From: Xanthocytophaga agilis | GTDB taxonomy: Bacteria; Bacteroidota; Bacteroidia; Cytophagales; 172606-1 | DNA length: 64,000 bases | Direction: 5' to 3' | NCBI RefSeq assembly: GCF_030068605.1 | Contig: NZ_JASJOU010000022.1 | Location: forward strand, 83,402 to 147,401 | Shown here: one piece after another, positions 52,825 through 62,815 of the stretch | Position numbering within the stretch: the first letter of the stretch is position 1 | Layout: every line of letters starts with the position of its first letter | Position numbers and translations under genes: made by a program | Notes under the pieces: generated by a model | The model's database searches: none | What the model saw: only the letters and a program-made list of their open reading frames with translations | What the model was told of the DNA's origin: nothing

Positions 52825-54033
52825 ATGAAAAAGCTACTGCTATCATGGCTGTGCGTTATAGTTATCTGCCAGGGCTATGCCATGCACATAAAATATGGGG
52901 ATACTATTACCATTAATCAGCCTGTTTACGAAGATGTCTATGTGGCTGCAGGTACGGTTGTGATCAATGCACCTATTCACGGAGATCTGATTGCCGGAGG
53001 GGGAACTATTACCATCAATGATACGATAGATAACGATATTCTTTCAGCAGGTGGTACTATTATCTTTAATGGATATGTAGGCGATGATATCCGGTGTATG
53101 GGAGGAAGGCTGCATTTGTTAAAAAGTGTTGCAGGGGATGTAGTTCTTTCCGGAGGAAAACTGCTGATCAATAAAGGTGTTATCGTTGGAGGGAGTCTGC
53201 TAATGAGTGGAGGCAGCGCAACTATCAGTGGTACTGTCAGGCAAAATATTCAGGCCGCGTTTGATTCCTTTGTTTTCAATGGACTGGTAGGCAAGAATGT
53301 GGATTTTCGGGGAAACAAGCTTCAAATCAATGGTCTGATTAATGGCAAGTCTATACTGGCTGCCAATCAGATTGAACTTGGGCCAAACGCTCGCTTCTAT
53401 GGAGATGTCAGCTACTGGAATCCAGACGAGAAACTCGATTTTAAACACACTCTCAAAAACGCAAAAGCTGCCTTTGACCCCTCTCTGCAAGTAGATACCG
53501 GACGATGGCATTATCTGGGATTTGCCTCTTCACTGGCTGTGTTATGGTATCTGGGGGCGGCTCTGGTGCTGATTGTACTAGCAGAGTATCTGTTTGACAG
53601 GACGTTCAGACAAGCTGCTACGCTGGTTGTAGATCAGGCAGGTAAATCTATCGGATATGGGTTGTTATTTTTTGTGGCAGTACCTGTTAGTATAGCCTTA
53701 TTTTTTGCCACTCTAATTGGCATCCCACTTGGGATAATTGTGCTCATGGCCTACCTGACAGTACTTGTACTTTCCCATGTGATCACTTCATTAGTCGCAT
53801 CCCAATGGTTAAATAGGCAATATGGCTTGGGAAGCTGGAAAAAAAGCAAACTGATTATGGCTTCTCTGGGGATATTTATTCTTCTGAAGGTGATCCTGTC
53901 TATTCCTTTTCTAGGCTGGCTGGTCAATCTGGTAATAGTCTGTCAAGCATTCGGATCAATAGTACTGGCCGGCAACAAAAAGAAAAAAATGGTTGACACC
54001 CCAGCTATAATAACTAGTATGGCAGGTTTATAG
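52825..54033 (+). CDS. Bactofilin-like beta-helix protein with membrane helices
   Basis: 402 aa. Signal peptide (LLLSWLCVIVICQGYA), then about 190 residues of short strand repeats rich in Gly and Asp/Asn (GTVVINAPIHGDLIAGGGTI, GTIIFNGYVGDDI, GGKLLINKGVIVGGSL) forming a right-handed beta-helix as in polymer-forming bactofilin proteins, here probably on the periplasmic side. The C-terminal half has four membrane helices. The combination resembles the polymer-forming cytoskeletal membrane proteins of Bacteroidota; the role is unknown, perhaps in envelope structure. Confidence 0.8.
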   Translation: MKKLLLSWLCVIVICQGYAMHIKYGDTITINQPVYEDVYVAAGTVVINAPIHGDLIAGGGTITINDTIDNDILSAGGTIIFNGYVGDDIRCMGGRLHLLKSVAGDVVLSGGKLLINKGVIVGGSLLMSGGSATISGTVRQNIQAAFDSFVFNGLVGKNVDFRGNKLQINGLINGKSILAANQIELGPNARFYGDVSYWNPDEKLDFKHTLKNAKAAFDPSLQVDTGRWHYLGFASSLAVLWYLGAALVLIVLAEYLFDRTFRQAATLVVDQAGKSIGYGLLFFVAVPVSIALFFATLIGIPLGIIVLMAYLTVLVLSHVITSLVASQWLNRQYGLGSWKKSKLIMASLGIFILLKVILSIPFLGWLVNLVIVCQAFGSIVLAGNKKKKMVDTPAIITSMAGL

Positions 54034-54153
54034 AGATTGAATCGGACTTGACTACACACTCATATGACTTTGCTAAATGCCTTTTCTCTTTTATGTATCT
54101 CAATTCAAGTATCTAGTTTATGTATCTTAGTCTAACCTCTTATCTCAGATACA

Positions 54154-56124
54154 ATGTTATCTCCAAAACGTACTCACCACAGAAAAAAGTCAGATCAATT
54201 GGATGAGCAGGAATCTACTCCCAAGAAAATATCAAACTGGCTGTCAGTACTGTTTTTTATTTTGACCATCCTGTTTTTGATCTTTACCAGTAACTCTGCT
54301 GTAAAACAAATCAGTTGGAAGGAATTTGACAATACCCTTTTACAAAAGAATGCGGTTGCCAAAGTTGAAATTGTGGATAATGAGCTGGTAAGTGTGTATC
54401 TGAAAAGAGAATTGGCAGAAGATCCACGCTTCAAAGATGTCTTTTATCCGAACAAAATGGGAAAAATCCTTGATACGGGTCCGCATTATCAGTTTGTAAT
54501 TGGTTCAGTTGACGTGTTTGAACGAAAGCTGGAACAAGCACAGAAAAATATACCTGAAAATGACAGGGTGGAGGTGGTTTATATTCGCAAGTCCAACGGA
54601 TGGACTACTTTACTTGCCTGGATAATACCCTTTATTCTTTTACTTTTCCTGCTTCGTTACATTTCCTCGCGGCCCGGTGCTATGGGAGATAGTTCTGTGT
54701 TCAACTTTGGAAAATCAACGGCTTTGCTACAGGAAAAAGAGAATAAAAGTACAATTTGTTTTGACGATGTTGCTGGATTGGAAGAAGCCAAAGTGGAGGT
54801 AAAAGAGATTGTTGACTTTCTGAAAGATCCTACAATCTATACACATCTTGGAGCTAAAATACCCAGAGGAATTATGCTGATCGGACCACCCGGTACCGGA
54901 AAAACATTACTGGTCAAGGCAGTAGCCGGACAGGCCCAGGTGCCTTTTTTTTCTATATCTGGCTCTGAATTTGTAGAAATGTTTGTAGGGGTGGGAGCAT
55001 CCCGTGTGCGGGATCTGTTTAAACAAGCTAAAGCCAAGGCTCCCTGTATCATCTTCATTGATGAAATTGATGCTGTTGGACGCTTGAGAAGTAAAAATGC
55101 CTTTTATACAGGGGCCAATGATGAGCGGGAAAGTACACTCAATCAACTGCTGACTGAAATGGACGGATTTAGTGCCAATACAGGTATTATTGTATTGGCG
55201 GCCACCAATCGGGCCGATATGCTGGACCCAGCTTTATTACGTCCGGGTCGTTTTGACAGACATATTTATCTGGAACTTCCCAATCTGACAGAGCGAAAGG
55301 CTATCTTTAAAGTTCACCTTCAATCCATTCGGGCGGAAGATTCGCTGGATGTGGATTTCCTTTCAGGGCAAACTCCTGGTTTTTCGGGAGCTGATATTGC
55401 CAATATTTGTAATGAAGCAGCCCTGATTGCGGCAAGAAACAAAAAAGAGAAAGTCGAGAAAGCAGATTTTATCAATGCCGTAGACCGAGTGATTGCAGGT
55501 CTTGAGAAAAAGAGCAAAATTATCTCTGAAAAAGAGAAGAAAATCATTGTCTATCACGAAGCGGGTCATGCATTGGTTAGCTGGATGCTCAAGCATGTTG
55601 ATCCGCTCATTAAAGTCTCGATTGTTCCTCGTGGCCAGTCGCTGGGTGCTGCCTGGTATCTGCCTGAAGAAAGACAGATTAAAACCCGTACTGAATTTGT
55701 CGATATACTATGTGCTACATTGGGTGGCAGAGCAGCAGAGGAAATCATCTTTGGCGATGTTTCTTCCGGTGCTCTAGATGATCTGGAAAAGGCAACCAAA
55801 CAAGCCTATACTATGATTGCCTACTATGGATTTGATAAAAAGATAGGAAATATCAGTTTTTACGATTCGGCAGGGAACCAGAATCCAACGCTTCAGAAGC
55901 CTTATAGTGAACAAACAGGAAACCTGATTGATGAGCAGGTCCGCAATCTGATTGAAAGTGCCTACCAGCGAACAAAATCCCTTTTGGAAGAACACAAAGA
56001 TTCGTTGCAGATAATGGCTGAGCTTCTCTTGCAAAAAGAAGTGATATTTAAAGAGGATATGGAAAAAGTATTAGGCAAACGCCTATCTGAACAGGTAAAT
56101 AAGAATCTCGTTTCTGTTTTCTGA
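54154..56124 (+). CDS. ftsH: ATP-dependent zinc metalloprotease FtsH
   Basis: 656 aa. Membrane helices at about 27-47 and 149-168 enclose a periplasmic segment; AAA+ domain with Walker A GPPGTGKT (244-251), Walker [12 protein letters not shown], and the pore motif [18 protein letters not shown]41 protease domain with zinc site HEAGH (468-472). FtsH degrades misfolded membrane proteins and regulators. The N terminus and the C-terminal tail suggest it may be a second, stress-linked FtsH besides a housekeeping copy (inference from context). Confidence 0.95.
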   Translation: MLSPKRTHHRKKSDQLDEQESTPKKISNWLSVLFFILTILFLIFTSNSAVKQISWKEFDNTLLQKNAVAKVEIVDNELVSVYLKRELAEDPRFKDVFYPNKMGKILDTGPHYQFVIGSVDVFERKLEQAQKNIPENDRVEVVYIRKSNGWTTLLAWIIPFILLLFLLRYISSRPGAMGDSSVFNFGKSTALLQEKENKSTICFDDVAGLEEAKVEVKEIVDFLKDPTIYTHLGAKIPRGIMLIGPPGTGKTLLVKAVAGQAQVPFFSISGSEFVEMFVGVGASRVRDLFKQAKAKAPCIIFIDEIDAVGRLRSKNAFYTGANDERESTLNQLLTEMDGFSANTGIIVLAATNRADMLDPALLRPGRFDRHIYLELPNLTERKAIFKVHLQSIRAEDSLDVDFLSGQTPGFSGADIANICNEAALIAARNKKEKVEKADFINAVDRVIAGLEKKSKIISEKEKKIIVYHEAGHALVSWMLKHVDPLIKVSIVPRGQSLGAAWYLPEERQIKTRTEFVDILCATLGGRAAEEIIFGDVSSGALDDLEKATKQAYTMIAYYGFDKKIGNISFYDSAGNQNPTLQKPYSEQTGNLIDEQVRNLIESAYQRTKSLLEEHKDSLQIMAELLLQKEVIFKEDMEKVLGKRLSEQVNKNLVSVF

Positions 56125-56284
56125 TTGTTCTTTCACTAAGTACATACTTAGCATTTTAGTGAAATGATCTTGTGAAATGATCTGGCGCAAGAGCTGTGAT
56201 TGTTTTCAGGAAAGCCGTTTTCATCAATAACATGTACATTATATAGCCCTTACCTATACTTATACTAGTGTTTTAATAACTACT

Positions 56285-56716
56285 ATGGACATAACACAGT
56301 GGCATCTGATTCTTTCTCACTTTCCTGTATTGGGAACGTTTTTTGGAGGCGTATTTCTGACAAGTGGGATAGTGCTCAAAAATAACGCTGTCCAGAAGAT
56401 AAGTTTGAGTATTTTTATTGTGACAGCTTTGATTTCTGCCGTGGTTTATGCAACAGGTATAGAAGCAAGCCAGGCATTGGGAAGGTTAAATCTGGTCTCG
56501 CTTACAGTAATCAATGCACATAAGCAAATGGCATCAATTGCCAGTTGGTTTATCGGCGCATTAGGCCTGATTTCTTTCATTGCTTTTATTCCCTTTAAAA
56601 ACCAAAGGACATGGTATCGGTTTGCCGTAGGTATTGCCTTGTTTTCGATTCTTACTCTCATTGCTACTGGTATGGCTGTTTACACAGGTTATCAGATTAA
56701 CCATGCTCATTTTTAA
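56285..56716 (+). CDS. Four-helix membrane protein, paralogue of the gene at 38088
   Basis: 143 aa. Starts MDITQWHLILSHFPVLGTFF; four membrane helices with the same histidine pattern as the paralogue (WHL..SH.P, NAHKQMASIA) and FIPFKNQRTWYRF matching FIPFRNPLSWNRF. It lacks the acidic tail of the other copy. Function unknown; histidines could bind haem or metal (inference). A 13-bp duplication, GTGAAATGATCTT, lies upstream (56159-56185). Confidence 0.7.
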   Translation: MDITQWHLILSHFPVLGTFFGGVFLTSGIVLKNNAVQKISLSIFIVTALISAVVYATGIEASQALGRLNLVSLTVINAHKQMASIASWFIGALGLISFIAFIPFKNQRTWYRFAVGIALFSILTLIATGMAVYTGYQINHAHF

Positions 56717-56846
56717 TTTAAAAAATCGGTTTAGAATCCGGATTGCTTGCATCCGGATTACTTGGTTTTACCCGGCTCAATTAGTTTCTTACTCAATTTT
56801 GATCCCAACTGTGGCCATATTGTTGAACGTTGCCGTATTGTTGCTA

Positions 56847-57302
56847 TCAACAAGGCTTTTTTTCCACCATACTATCCTGAATAAAAACTTTAATATCTTT
56901 GGGTATGGCGGAGATGAACTTTTTATATTCACTGTCTGCAACAGACTTCTGCAAACTGCGAAAAACTGCCCCAACAACAAACTTTGCATAAGAGGCTCCC
57001 CTAAAATCATGTAATCCTCTCATGCCATCATCTTCGACAACTTCTTGGATAAAATCATCAAGATGGTTAGAAGATCCTATACTTCTCTGAGGCTTCCAGC
57101 CGTCCACATATACTCCTTTCAGCGCCATAGGCAAGTGAGATATCATCTCGCATGACTCTTCAACAGTCACATGATTGCGTAATGCGTGCAATACCCCGCG
57201 AAGAATACTGCCTGCTTCTGCCTGTTCCAAAGGCATTTGTAATTCCTGGGCTAAACGATTCAGGTATTGATTTCCTACAGTGGCATATTGAGTAAAGTCC
57301 AT
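56847..57302 (-). CDS. DUF2267 domain protein
   Basis: 151 aa. Signature of DUF2267: residues 20-60 with LEQAEAGSILRGVLHALRNH then VTVEESCEMISHLPMALKGVYVDGW. The remainder is a helical region ending PKDIKVFIQDSMVEKKPC. Such proteins are common beside stress genes in Bacteroidota and proteobacteria; molecular role unknown. It follows the PEBP gene at 57405 on the same strand with a 102-base gap. Confidence 0.82.
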   Translation of the reverse strand: MDFTQYATVGNQYLNRLAQELQMPLEQAEAGSILRGVLHALRNHVTVEESCEMISHLPMALKGVYVDGWKPQRSIGSSNHLDDFIQEVVEDDGMRGLHDFRGASYAKFVVGAVFRSLQKSVADSEYKKFISAIPKDIKVFIQDSMVEKKPC

Positions 57303-57404
57303 AATAAAATCAATTTTGAGGGGTTAAAACTAGTACAGTTTAGAAAATATTTTTGAATACAACATAAACTGGCAATCTGCCAGCTTGTCCAACTACTATT
57401 CTGT

Positions 57405-57905
57405 CTATTTAGCCCACATATTACGTTGGTATACACCGATCAACTCTCCCAATCCAATAATATGTGGTTGAATCGCTATTTCTAACTGATCCTTTGTGGT
57501 AGAAGGAGGTAAATCCAGTTTTTTATCCAGTGCATATAGTGTAAAGATATATCTGTGAATGGCTTTTGAGCAACAAGGACCTGAATAGTTTGATGTTCCA
57601 AAATCAGTCAATCCCTGCACGCCAGGTATTGTGTTTTCTTCAATCAGAAAGCTGGTCTGATTTGTTGGTACAGGAATATTCCACACTACCCAGCGTCCGC
57701 TAAAATTATCCATGTCTTCCATAATCAATGCCAGATCCTTAGTATGTTCGGGTATGTGTTCTATCAGAATTGGCGGATTCACATTACTCCCATCGCAGGT
57801 ATAGCGGTATGGAATAAATTTCTTATGTGAAAAAGCAAGACTGCTTACTTTAAGTAGCTCATAGCTGGTAAGTGCCAGATCAGCACTTTTGTCTTTCCTA
57901 TACAT
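57405..57905 (-). CDS. PEBP/YbhB-YbcL family protein
   Basis: 166 aa. Phosphatidylethanolamine-binding-protein fold: the motif FIPYRYTCDGSNVNPPI, then LALIMEDMDN...RWVVWNIP and the CCSKAIHRYIFTLYALD segment that frames the ligand pocket. The usual DPDAP-type phosphate site is altered to EDMDNFSG and the pocket histidine before the VWNIP strand is replaced, so ligand binding may differ from E. coli YbhB. No signal peptide. The role of bacterial members is unsettled. Confidence 0.88.
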   Translation of the reverse strand: MYRKDKSADLALTSYELLKVSSLAFSHKKFIPYRYTCDGSNVNPPILIEHIPEHTKDLALIMEDMDNFSGRWVVWNIPVPTNQTSFLIEENTIPGVQGLTDFGTSNYSGPCCSKAIHRYIFTLYALDKKLDLPPSTTKDQLEIAIQPHIIGLGELIGVYQRNMWAK

Positions 57906-58803
57906 TGGAGTAAGAGTTTATAGGTTCGAGAAGATAGATGTAGAGAGATAGGGTACAAAGAATGGATGTGAAACTTTTAATAGCTTCTTGTAAAGTTCTC
58001 ACTGAAAGTAATCAGTAGTGTATGATGTTTTAAGAGCTTGTCTTGTATGCAGACTACTCCTAAAACCTAACCAAAGAAAGGGTATTTGTTACTTTACTGC
58101 TCTGAGCCAGATCAGCCCCCTGGCTAATTCTTATCATCCTCTTCTTATTCTGCTCACTTGGTTTGATCCTGTTCATAGGCTTGCAGGTTATTATGTTAGT
58201 ATCTATCTCTATCCTGCGTTATACGTCAGTGAAGCTAACAGCCTGTCTGGACACAATCTCTACTCAACACAATCTCTACAGAGCCTTTATCACTACAGAT
58301 ATTGTGTGCATCTCAAAGGGATATCGAAAACATTGGATGACAAAAAGAACCATCCCGTGAGGTAAACTATAATCATTGTATTATGCACAGTATCCTCATG
58401 CACAGTATCCTCATGAGCAGTATCATCTTCTTGTCCGATCTATATCATCGTAATTGACAAACCTTGAATGTTACTTTTAAGCAAGTCTATTCCATATAGG
58501 AGTAGTTAGTAAAGCTGGCAGAAAAATTTTTTACACAGTTATCTTACCAATTTTTCATCAACACATTCTAACAAAAACATGACTCTTGGTCAGATAGCCT
58601 AAGAAGTTATCACATTAGTTGGTTTGCTAATTCGTTCGTATGCTGAACGTTGCGGATTGCGAGAATTTTGCTGGAAAGTGAATCCCCAGGTCCTTGATTA
58701 AGTCCTTTTCAGTGAGATCGTTTTCTGTTTTGCAGTAACGGATTTTGCCGTTACTGCAGGATTAAGATGTGTTACCCTTTATTCATCTTCAAAATCCTTA
58801 TTT
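57906..58803. other. Large spacer with palindrome, triple 15-bp repeat and hairpin
   Basis: Contains CTGAAAGTAATCAG (58002-58015), a weaker TGA-N6-TCA palindrome about 100 bases ahead of the PEBP gene; a 15-bp unit ATGCACAGTATCCTC three times in tandem (58383-58427, third copy diverged); and a hairpin, TGCAGTAACGG/CCGTTACTGCA (58731-58758), 46 bases before the next start codon. A 115-codon frame (58018-58365) does not look like a gene. Confidence 0.6.
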
Positions 58804-61800
58804 ATGTCTATACTTATGTGCCTATGCAAAAAAGTAGTACTCAGTTTGCTAATTGTGTCAGTTCTTCTCCCTCACTGGTTAATAGCACAATCGGCACCAA
58901 CTCAGTCTTTTGCCTGTAAGGGGCTTATATCCAAGGGGCTTATGTTTAATACGCCTATTTCTAGCTCCTCACAGACAGGAATGCTTTTGCCCTCACACCG
59001 TTTGTTACAGACTAAGAAAGGTGCTAGCCAGAAGGGTGCTAACCTAAAAACGAGTGCTGCTGCACAACAACTGGACTTGCTCGAATATAAGCGTGAAAGT
59101 TTACTTTCGATCACTACTTCGTCCTATGATGTTGGCAACCCTGATCTAATGTTTGATCAGGATACGCTTACACTGATGCGAACAGCCAATGTCAATCCGG
59201 CAATCATTCAGCTGGAGTTTTCCAATGTTCAGACCATTGACCAGATACGTGTTTTTCTGGGACAGCCGGGTTATGCGTTTCTCGACAAGGAGAGCTGGCT
59301 TGTGGAAGCAGCCAATACCCTGGCAGATCTGGAGGGAAAAACAGGTTCATATTCGTTGATTGTTCCCTTACGTTCTGATGTGGGAGGTACATACGATGGG
59401 GTGACGTTTGCTGCTCCAATCAAGGCTCGCCTATTCCGTTTTACTATTACCCAGACGCTGGGGGATGGGTATGTACACATTCCTGAACTTGAGTTATGGG
59501 GACAAACCGATCCCACACTGGCCAAACAGTTTGAATACATCCGGTTTCACAACCTGGTAGTGCTCTACAAAAATACCAATCATGGTACATTGCCTGCATC
59601 CATTGAAGAGGATGTTCAGATACCACTGTATACAGCCTCTGAGTTTATTTTTCGCAACAGCTATTTCAGCTTTTTTCCTACCTGGACTGTCTATGTGGTA
59701 GAAGACTATGCTCCGCTTTTTGCGGGAGATGACGGATGGATACCTCCCAATGTAATTGATCAGGACTTACGTAGCCGGGGATTACCTGTCAATGAATATG
59801 ACTGTGTCTACATTATTTCCAATGGATCCAATAACGGGGCGTGGGGGCCTGCTGGGGTACTGGGAAAAGCAGGCTATTTCCAGACAGGCTGGTGGGGAAG
59901 TGAGTACGGTAAATTTGTGACAGTCCATGAGTTTAATCATATCATTGATGCTATGTTTGCTTCGCTGGGTTATGCAGATTTTCCACACAATCACCCGGAT
60001 GCTGCCCGTGCACAGGGTGAGTTTGTCGGACATGGTGGCGATAATTGGGATGTAGATGGGGATATTTTCCGGTATTGGGGAAGGGAAAGATGGCTGAATC
60101 TGAATAATGGCAACCAATGGGGCAAAATGCTGGTAACGCTGGACCAGGATTTGGATGGACTGCCTGATAAGGAAAGTACTTTGCCTTTGGATGAAGAAAG
60201 GCTCAATAGCTCTGCTACAAGCACAGACAGTGACCAGGATGGCCTGAGCGATCTGCAGGAAGCTATGGCAGGGAAATTTACGGATTCTGATCCCTTACGT
60301 GCCGATACGGATGAAGATGGCATCAATGATGCGATTGATTCCTTTCCCCTTTACCCGGTCTCTACAGATGTTCCATTCAAAAAGATTGACTATACTTCTA
60401 ATCTGACTCAATGGCCCTTAAATGGCAGATATTATTATGAGCACCCCGAACACAAAGACAGAACAGAATTACGTTTAGCTTTTGATGAGGCTTTCCTGTA
60501 TGTCGGTATCAAAACAGGATTGGCCATTACTGGGGAATTGCATTTGTTTTTGGATTGCAATAATGATGGGTTGTTTTATGGCGAAGACAATCTGCATATT
60601 ATTTTTGACAATAACACAATCAAACAGGTGATTCTTCGGGATGCAACCAATAATTTTGCGGAGACTTCTCTTCCGGCAGAGGTCTATCATGGGATTACAC
60701 TTACAGGTACAGACTGGAAAAGCTATCAGCTTGCTATTCCCAGACAAAGTGAATATGGACTTGATCTGACTGATAGGGAATCCATTGGTATGTGGATACG
60801 GGTTCTGGACTATGGTAACGTTGTGGGTGCAGATATGTTTGAACCCAATGATCTTTTTGTCGTTACCCTGAACTCTGGTGATCAGCTTGTAGTCAATGCA
60901 AAAGGAACCAGAGTCGCAAATCAGAATGCGCACTTCAAACTTTTTGTCAATCAAACGTTTGTGGGAGAGACCTCTGTGACTACTACCTATAAGCCGTATT
61001 CATTTCACATTCCCTTTCCCAGATCTGACATACAATCAGTCTATATCCGGTTTGATAACGATGCTTCGCTCAAAAAGCAGGATCGTAATCTGTATATACA
61101 AAGCATAGAGATTGGAGGAAAGCGTATTATAGCTAGTCGAGAAAATGTTCGTTACGTGAGTGAGAGTGGCAAAGAGCTTCCCTATAATGGAATCATGAAG
61201 GTGAATGGAGATCTGATCTTTGATCTGGCTGAAAAACTTATAGTCAGTGCCCGAGGAAGCAAGGCAAAAGGTGAATATGCCCACTTTAAAGTACTATTGA
61301 ACAATGTATATATAGGAGAAACATTCACTTCCTCTCAGTACAAACCCTATTCATTCCTATTACCTGGTCCAATCAGCGAACAAGATGAAATACGGATTCG
61401 GTTTGACAATGACCTGTATTATGCTGGTGGTCAGGATCGTAATCTGTATGTAGAACATATTCAGTTTGAGAACGGAAAGATGGGACTTACTGCTCAGAAT
61501 ACAACCTATATCCGTGACAATAATCTACAAGTTGAATACGATGGCACAATGCCTTTTAACGGAGATCTGATTATGCATCCTCAACTGATAGATCAGTCCT
61601 CAGCATGGGAAGCTACTTTAGCAGCTAGTTCACCCGCTATGCAGCTAAGCCTGTATCCTAATCCCAGTCATGGGTATTTTACACTGAATATAAAGGCAAC
61701 GCCAGAGCAGATAATTTCCGGTCAGAGGGCCTATGTGGATGTATTTGATTTTACAGGTAGAAGAGTCTATACTACCTCCTGTTCGCTCTCCGGGGAAGGG

Positions 61801-61905
61801 ACAGTGTTGCCTGTAGCATTGGAATCCATTCAATCGGGTATGTATCTGCTTGCAGTTAAAGTCAATCAACATATCCTTAAACAGAAAATTCTGATCCAAC
61901 ACTGA
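58804..61905 (+). CDS. T9SS-exported multidomain protein with HEFNH zinc-peptidase-like motif
   Basis: 1033 aa. Signal peptide (VVLSLLIVSVLLPHWLIAQ); an N-terminal stretch with two pairs of in-frame 15-bp duplications (58918-58947 and about 59018-59047); a discoidin-like beta-sandwich (about 95-240); a region containing FVTVHEFNHIIDAMF (HExxH, residues near 378-382), as in zinc metallopeptidases; thrombospondin type 3 calcium repeats (DSDQDGLSDLQEA, DTDEDGINDAIDSFP); a DOMON-like beta domain; two related CBM60-like modules (both with AHFK, YKPYSF, IRFDND, QDRNLY); and a sorting domain (LSLYPNPSHGYF). Likely a secreted enzyme or glycan-binding protein; activity is not proven. Confidence 0.88.
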   Translation: MSILMCLCKKVVLSLLIVSVLLPHWLIAQSAPTQSFACKGLISKGLMFNTPISSSSQTGMLLPSHRLLQTKKGASQKGANLKTSAAAQQLDLLEYKRESLLSITTSSYDVGNPDLMFDQDTLTLMRTANVNPAIIQLEFSNVQTIDQIRVFLGQPGYAFLDKESWLVEAANTLADLEGKTGSYSLIVPLRSDVGGTYDGVTFAAPIKARLFRFTITQTLGDGYVHIPELELWGQTDPTLAKQFEYIRFHNLVVLYKNTNHGTLPASIEEDVQIPLYTASEFIFRNSYFSFFPTWTVYVVEDYAPLFAGDDGWIPPNVIDQDLRSRGLPVNEYDCVYIISNGSNNGAWGPAGVLGKAGYFQTGWWGSEYGKFVTVHEFNHIIDAMFASLGYADFPHNHPDAARAQGEFVGHGGDNWDVDGDIFRYWGRERWLNLNNGNQWGKMLVTLDQDLDGLPDKESTLPLDEERLNSSATSTDSDQDGLSDLQEAMAGKFTDSDPLRADTDEDGINDAIDSFPLYPVSTDVPFKKIDYTSNLTQWPLNGRYYYEHPEHKDRTELRLAFDEAFLYVGIKTGLAITGELHLFLDCNNDGLFYGEDNLHIIFDNNTIKQVILRDATNNFAETSLPAEVYHGITLTGTDWKSYQLAIPRQSEYGLDLTDRESIGMWIRVLDYGNVVGADMFEPNDLFVVTLNSGDQLVVNAKGTRVANQNAHFKLFVNQTFVGETSVTTTYKPYSFHIPFPRSDIQSVYIRFDNDASLKKQDRNLYIQSIEIGGKRIIASRENVRYVSESGKELPYNGIMKVNGDLIFDLAEKLIVSARGSKAKGEYAHFKVLLNNVYIGETFTSSQYKPYSFLLPGPISEQDEIRIRFDNDLYYAGGQDRNLYVEHIQFENGKMGLTAQNTTYIRDNNLQVEYDGTMPFNGDLIMHPQLIDQSSAWEATLAASSPAMQLSLYPNPSHGYFTLNIKATPEQIISGQRAYVDVFDFTGRRVYTTSCSLSGEGTVLPVALESIQSGMYLLAVKVNQHILKQKILIQH

Positions 61906-61966
61906 GGATATAATTGATGATACAATAGTGAGAATATAGCATCAGAATATTCCTTTCTGGGATGTG

Positions 61967-62012
61967 AGCCTTATCAATCAAAATACTTTTGGTTGATAAG
62001 GCTTTTCTTTTT
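61967..62012 (+). terminator. Terminator of the 1033-aa gene
   Basis: AGCCTTATCAAtCAAAA pairs with TTTTGgTTGATAAGGCT across a short loop, followed by TTTCTTTTT. Confidence 0.88.
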
Positions 62013-62133
62013 CCTATTAAGAGTGAATGCAAGCCGATTTGTTTCACATATTCTTTTTTGACTAGATCAATTGACCAGTAAAATGCTTGCAAAGTACACA
62101 ACGGACGGAATAACCTGTGTGTCAAGGGATAAT

Positions 62134-62427
62134 TTATAGAACTAGTAGTAACCTATGTGGCTCAAACTCCTCGGTCATTAATAAGGTATGGTCATACTGC
62201 CAGACACATGTGATGCATTCGGATGTAACTTTGTGTACTCTCATCGTTGGGCAAGGAAATTCAACACAGTCGTAGATCAATTTTACTCTATTACCTACCT
62301 GAAAAGAATTTGCTTGCTTAGAAATGGATCTTCTCTTAAAAGAATATGATGTAAAGTGAAGGTTTTTAAATGAGAGCTGAAAGAAAGTATTTCGTTTCAG
62401 TGGAAAAAAGTGTGGAAAATTGAGCAT
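62134..62427 (-). CDS. Small YodC-like protein (uncertain start)
   Basis: 97 aa as read; the first 40 residues are basic and poorly structured and the true start may be later. The C-terminal part, FQVGNRVKLIYD...PTMRVHKVTSECITCVW...LMTEEFEPHRL, has the GxxVxL...MxVxxV...CxW pattern of DUF2158/YodC-like proteins and resembles the halves of the protein at 49939. Function unknown. Confidence 0.45.
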   Translation of the reverse strand: MLNFPHFFPLKRNTFFQLSFKNLHFTSYSFKRRSISKQANSFQVGNRVKLIYDCVEFPCPTMRVHKVTSECITCVWQYDHTLLMTEEFEPHRLLLVL

Positions 62428-62815
62428 GATTAGTATGATATTAGGTGGTAGAATAATTTGTAATGAGGAAAGTAACTTATAAACTTCTATAATGTAGTAT
62501 CAGTGGATGGTCATTAGCAATGATGAAAATCATCCAAAGTACTTTTGCTAATCATTAATCTTTCTATTCTTCTCAATACATATATGTAACAAACTTATAC
62601 TCACATGCAACTCTTCTGGAAAATACATAGAAAAGGGTAGGGACTTTATATAAAACAATGCCCAACAACTAGATAGGAATGATTCTATTTTTATAAGTAA
62701 CTGATAACCATTATAGTTAGTAGTGATAGCCATCATTTATCCCTTACCAAAGGAAAATTACCTTAGCGATGTTTTCAGACACTAGGCACAAACATCAACT
62801 AATCGTAAATACCCA
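62428..62815. other. Spacer without a recognised gene
   Basis: AT-rich divergent spacer between the YodC-like gene and the DUF2953-like gene. A 62-codon frame (62548-62736, minus) is not convincing. Confidence 0.5.

Noticed and set aside
58018..58365. 115-codon frame in the large spacer
   Set aside because: Composition is not protein-like, no motif, and it overlaps the palindrome region ahead of the PEBP gene.
58383..58427. Possible CRISPR-like repeat (15-bp unit three times)
   Set aside because: There are no spacers between the copies; it is a simple tandem duplication.
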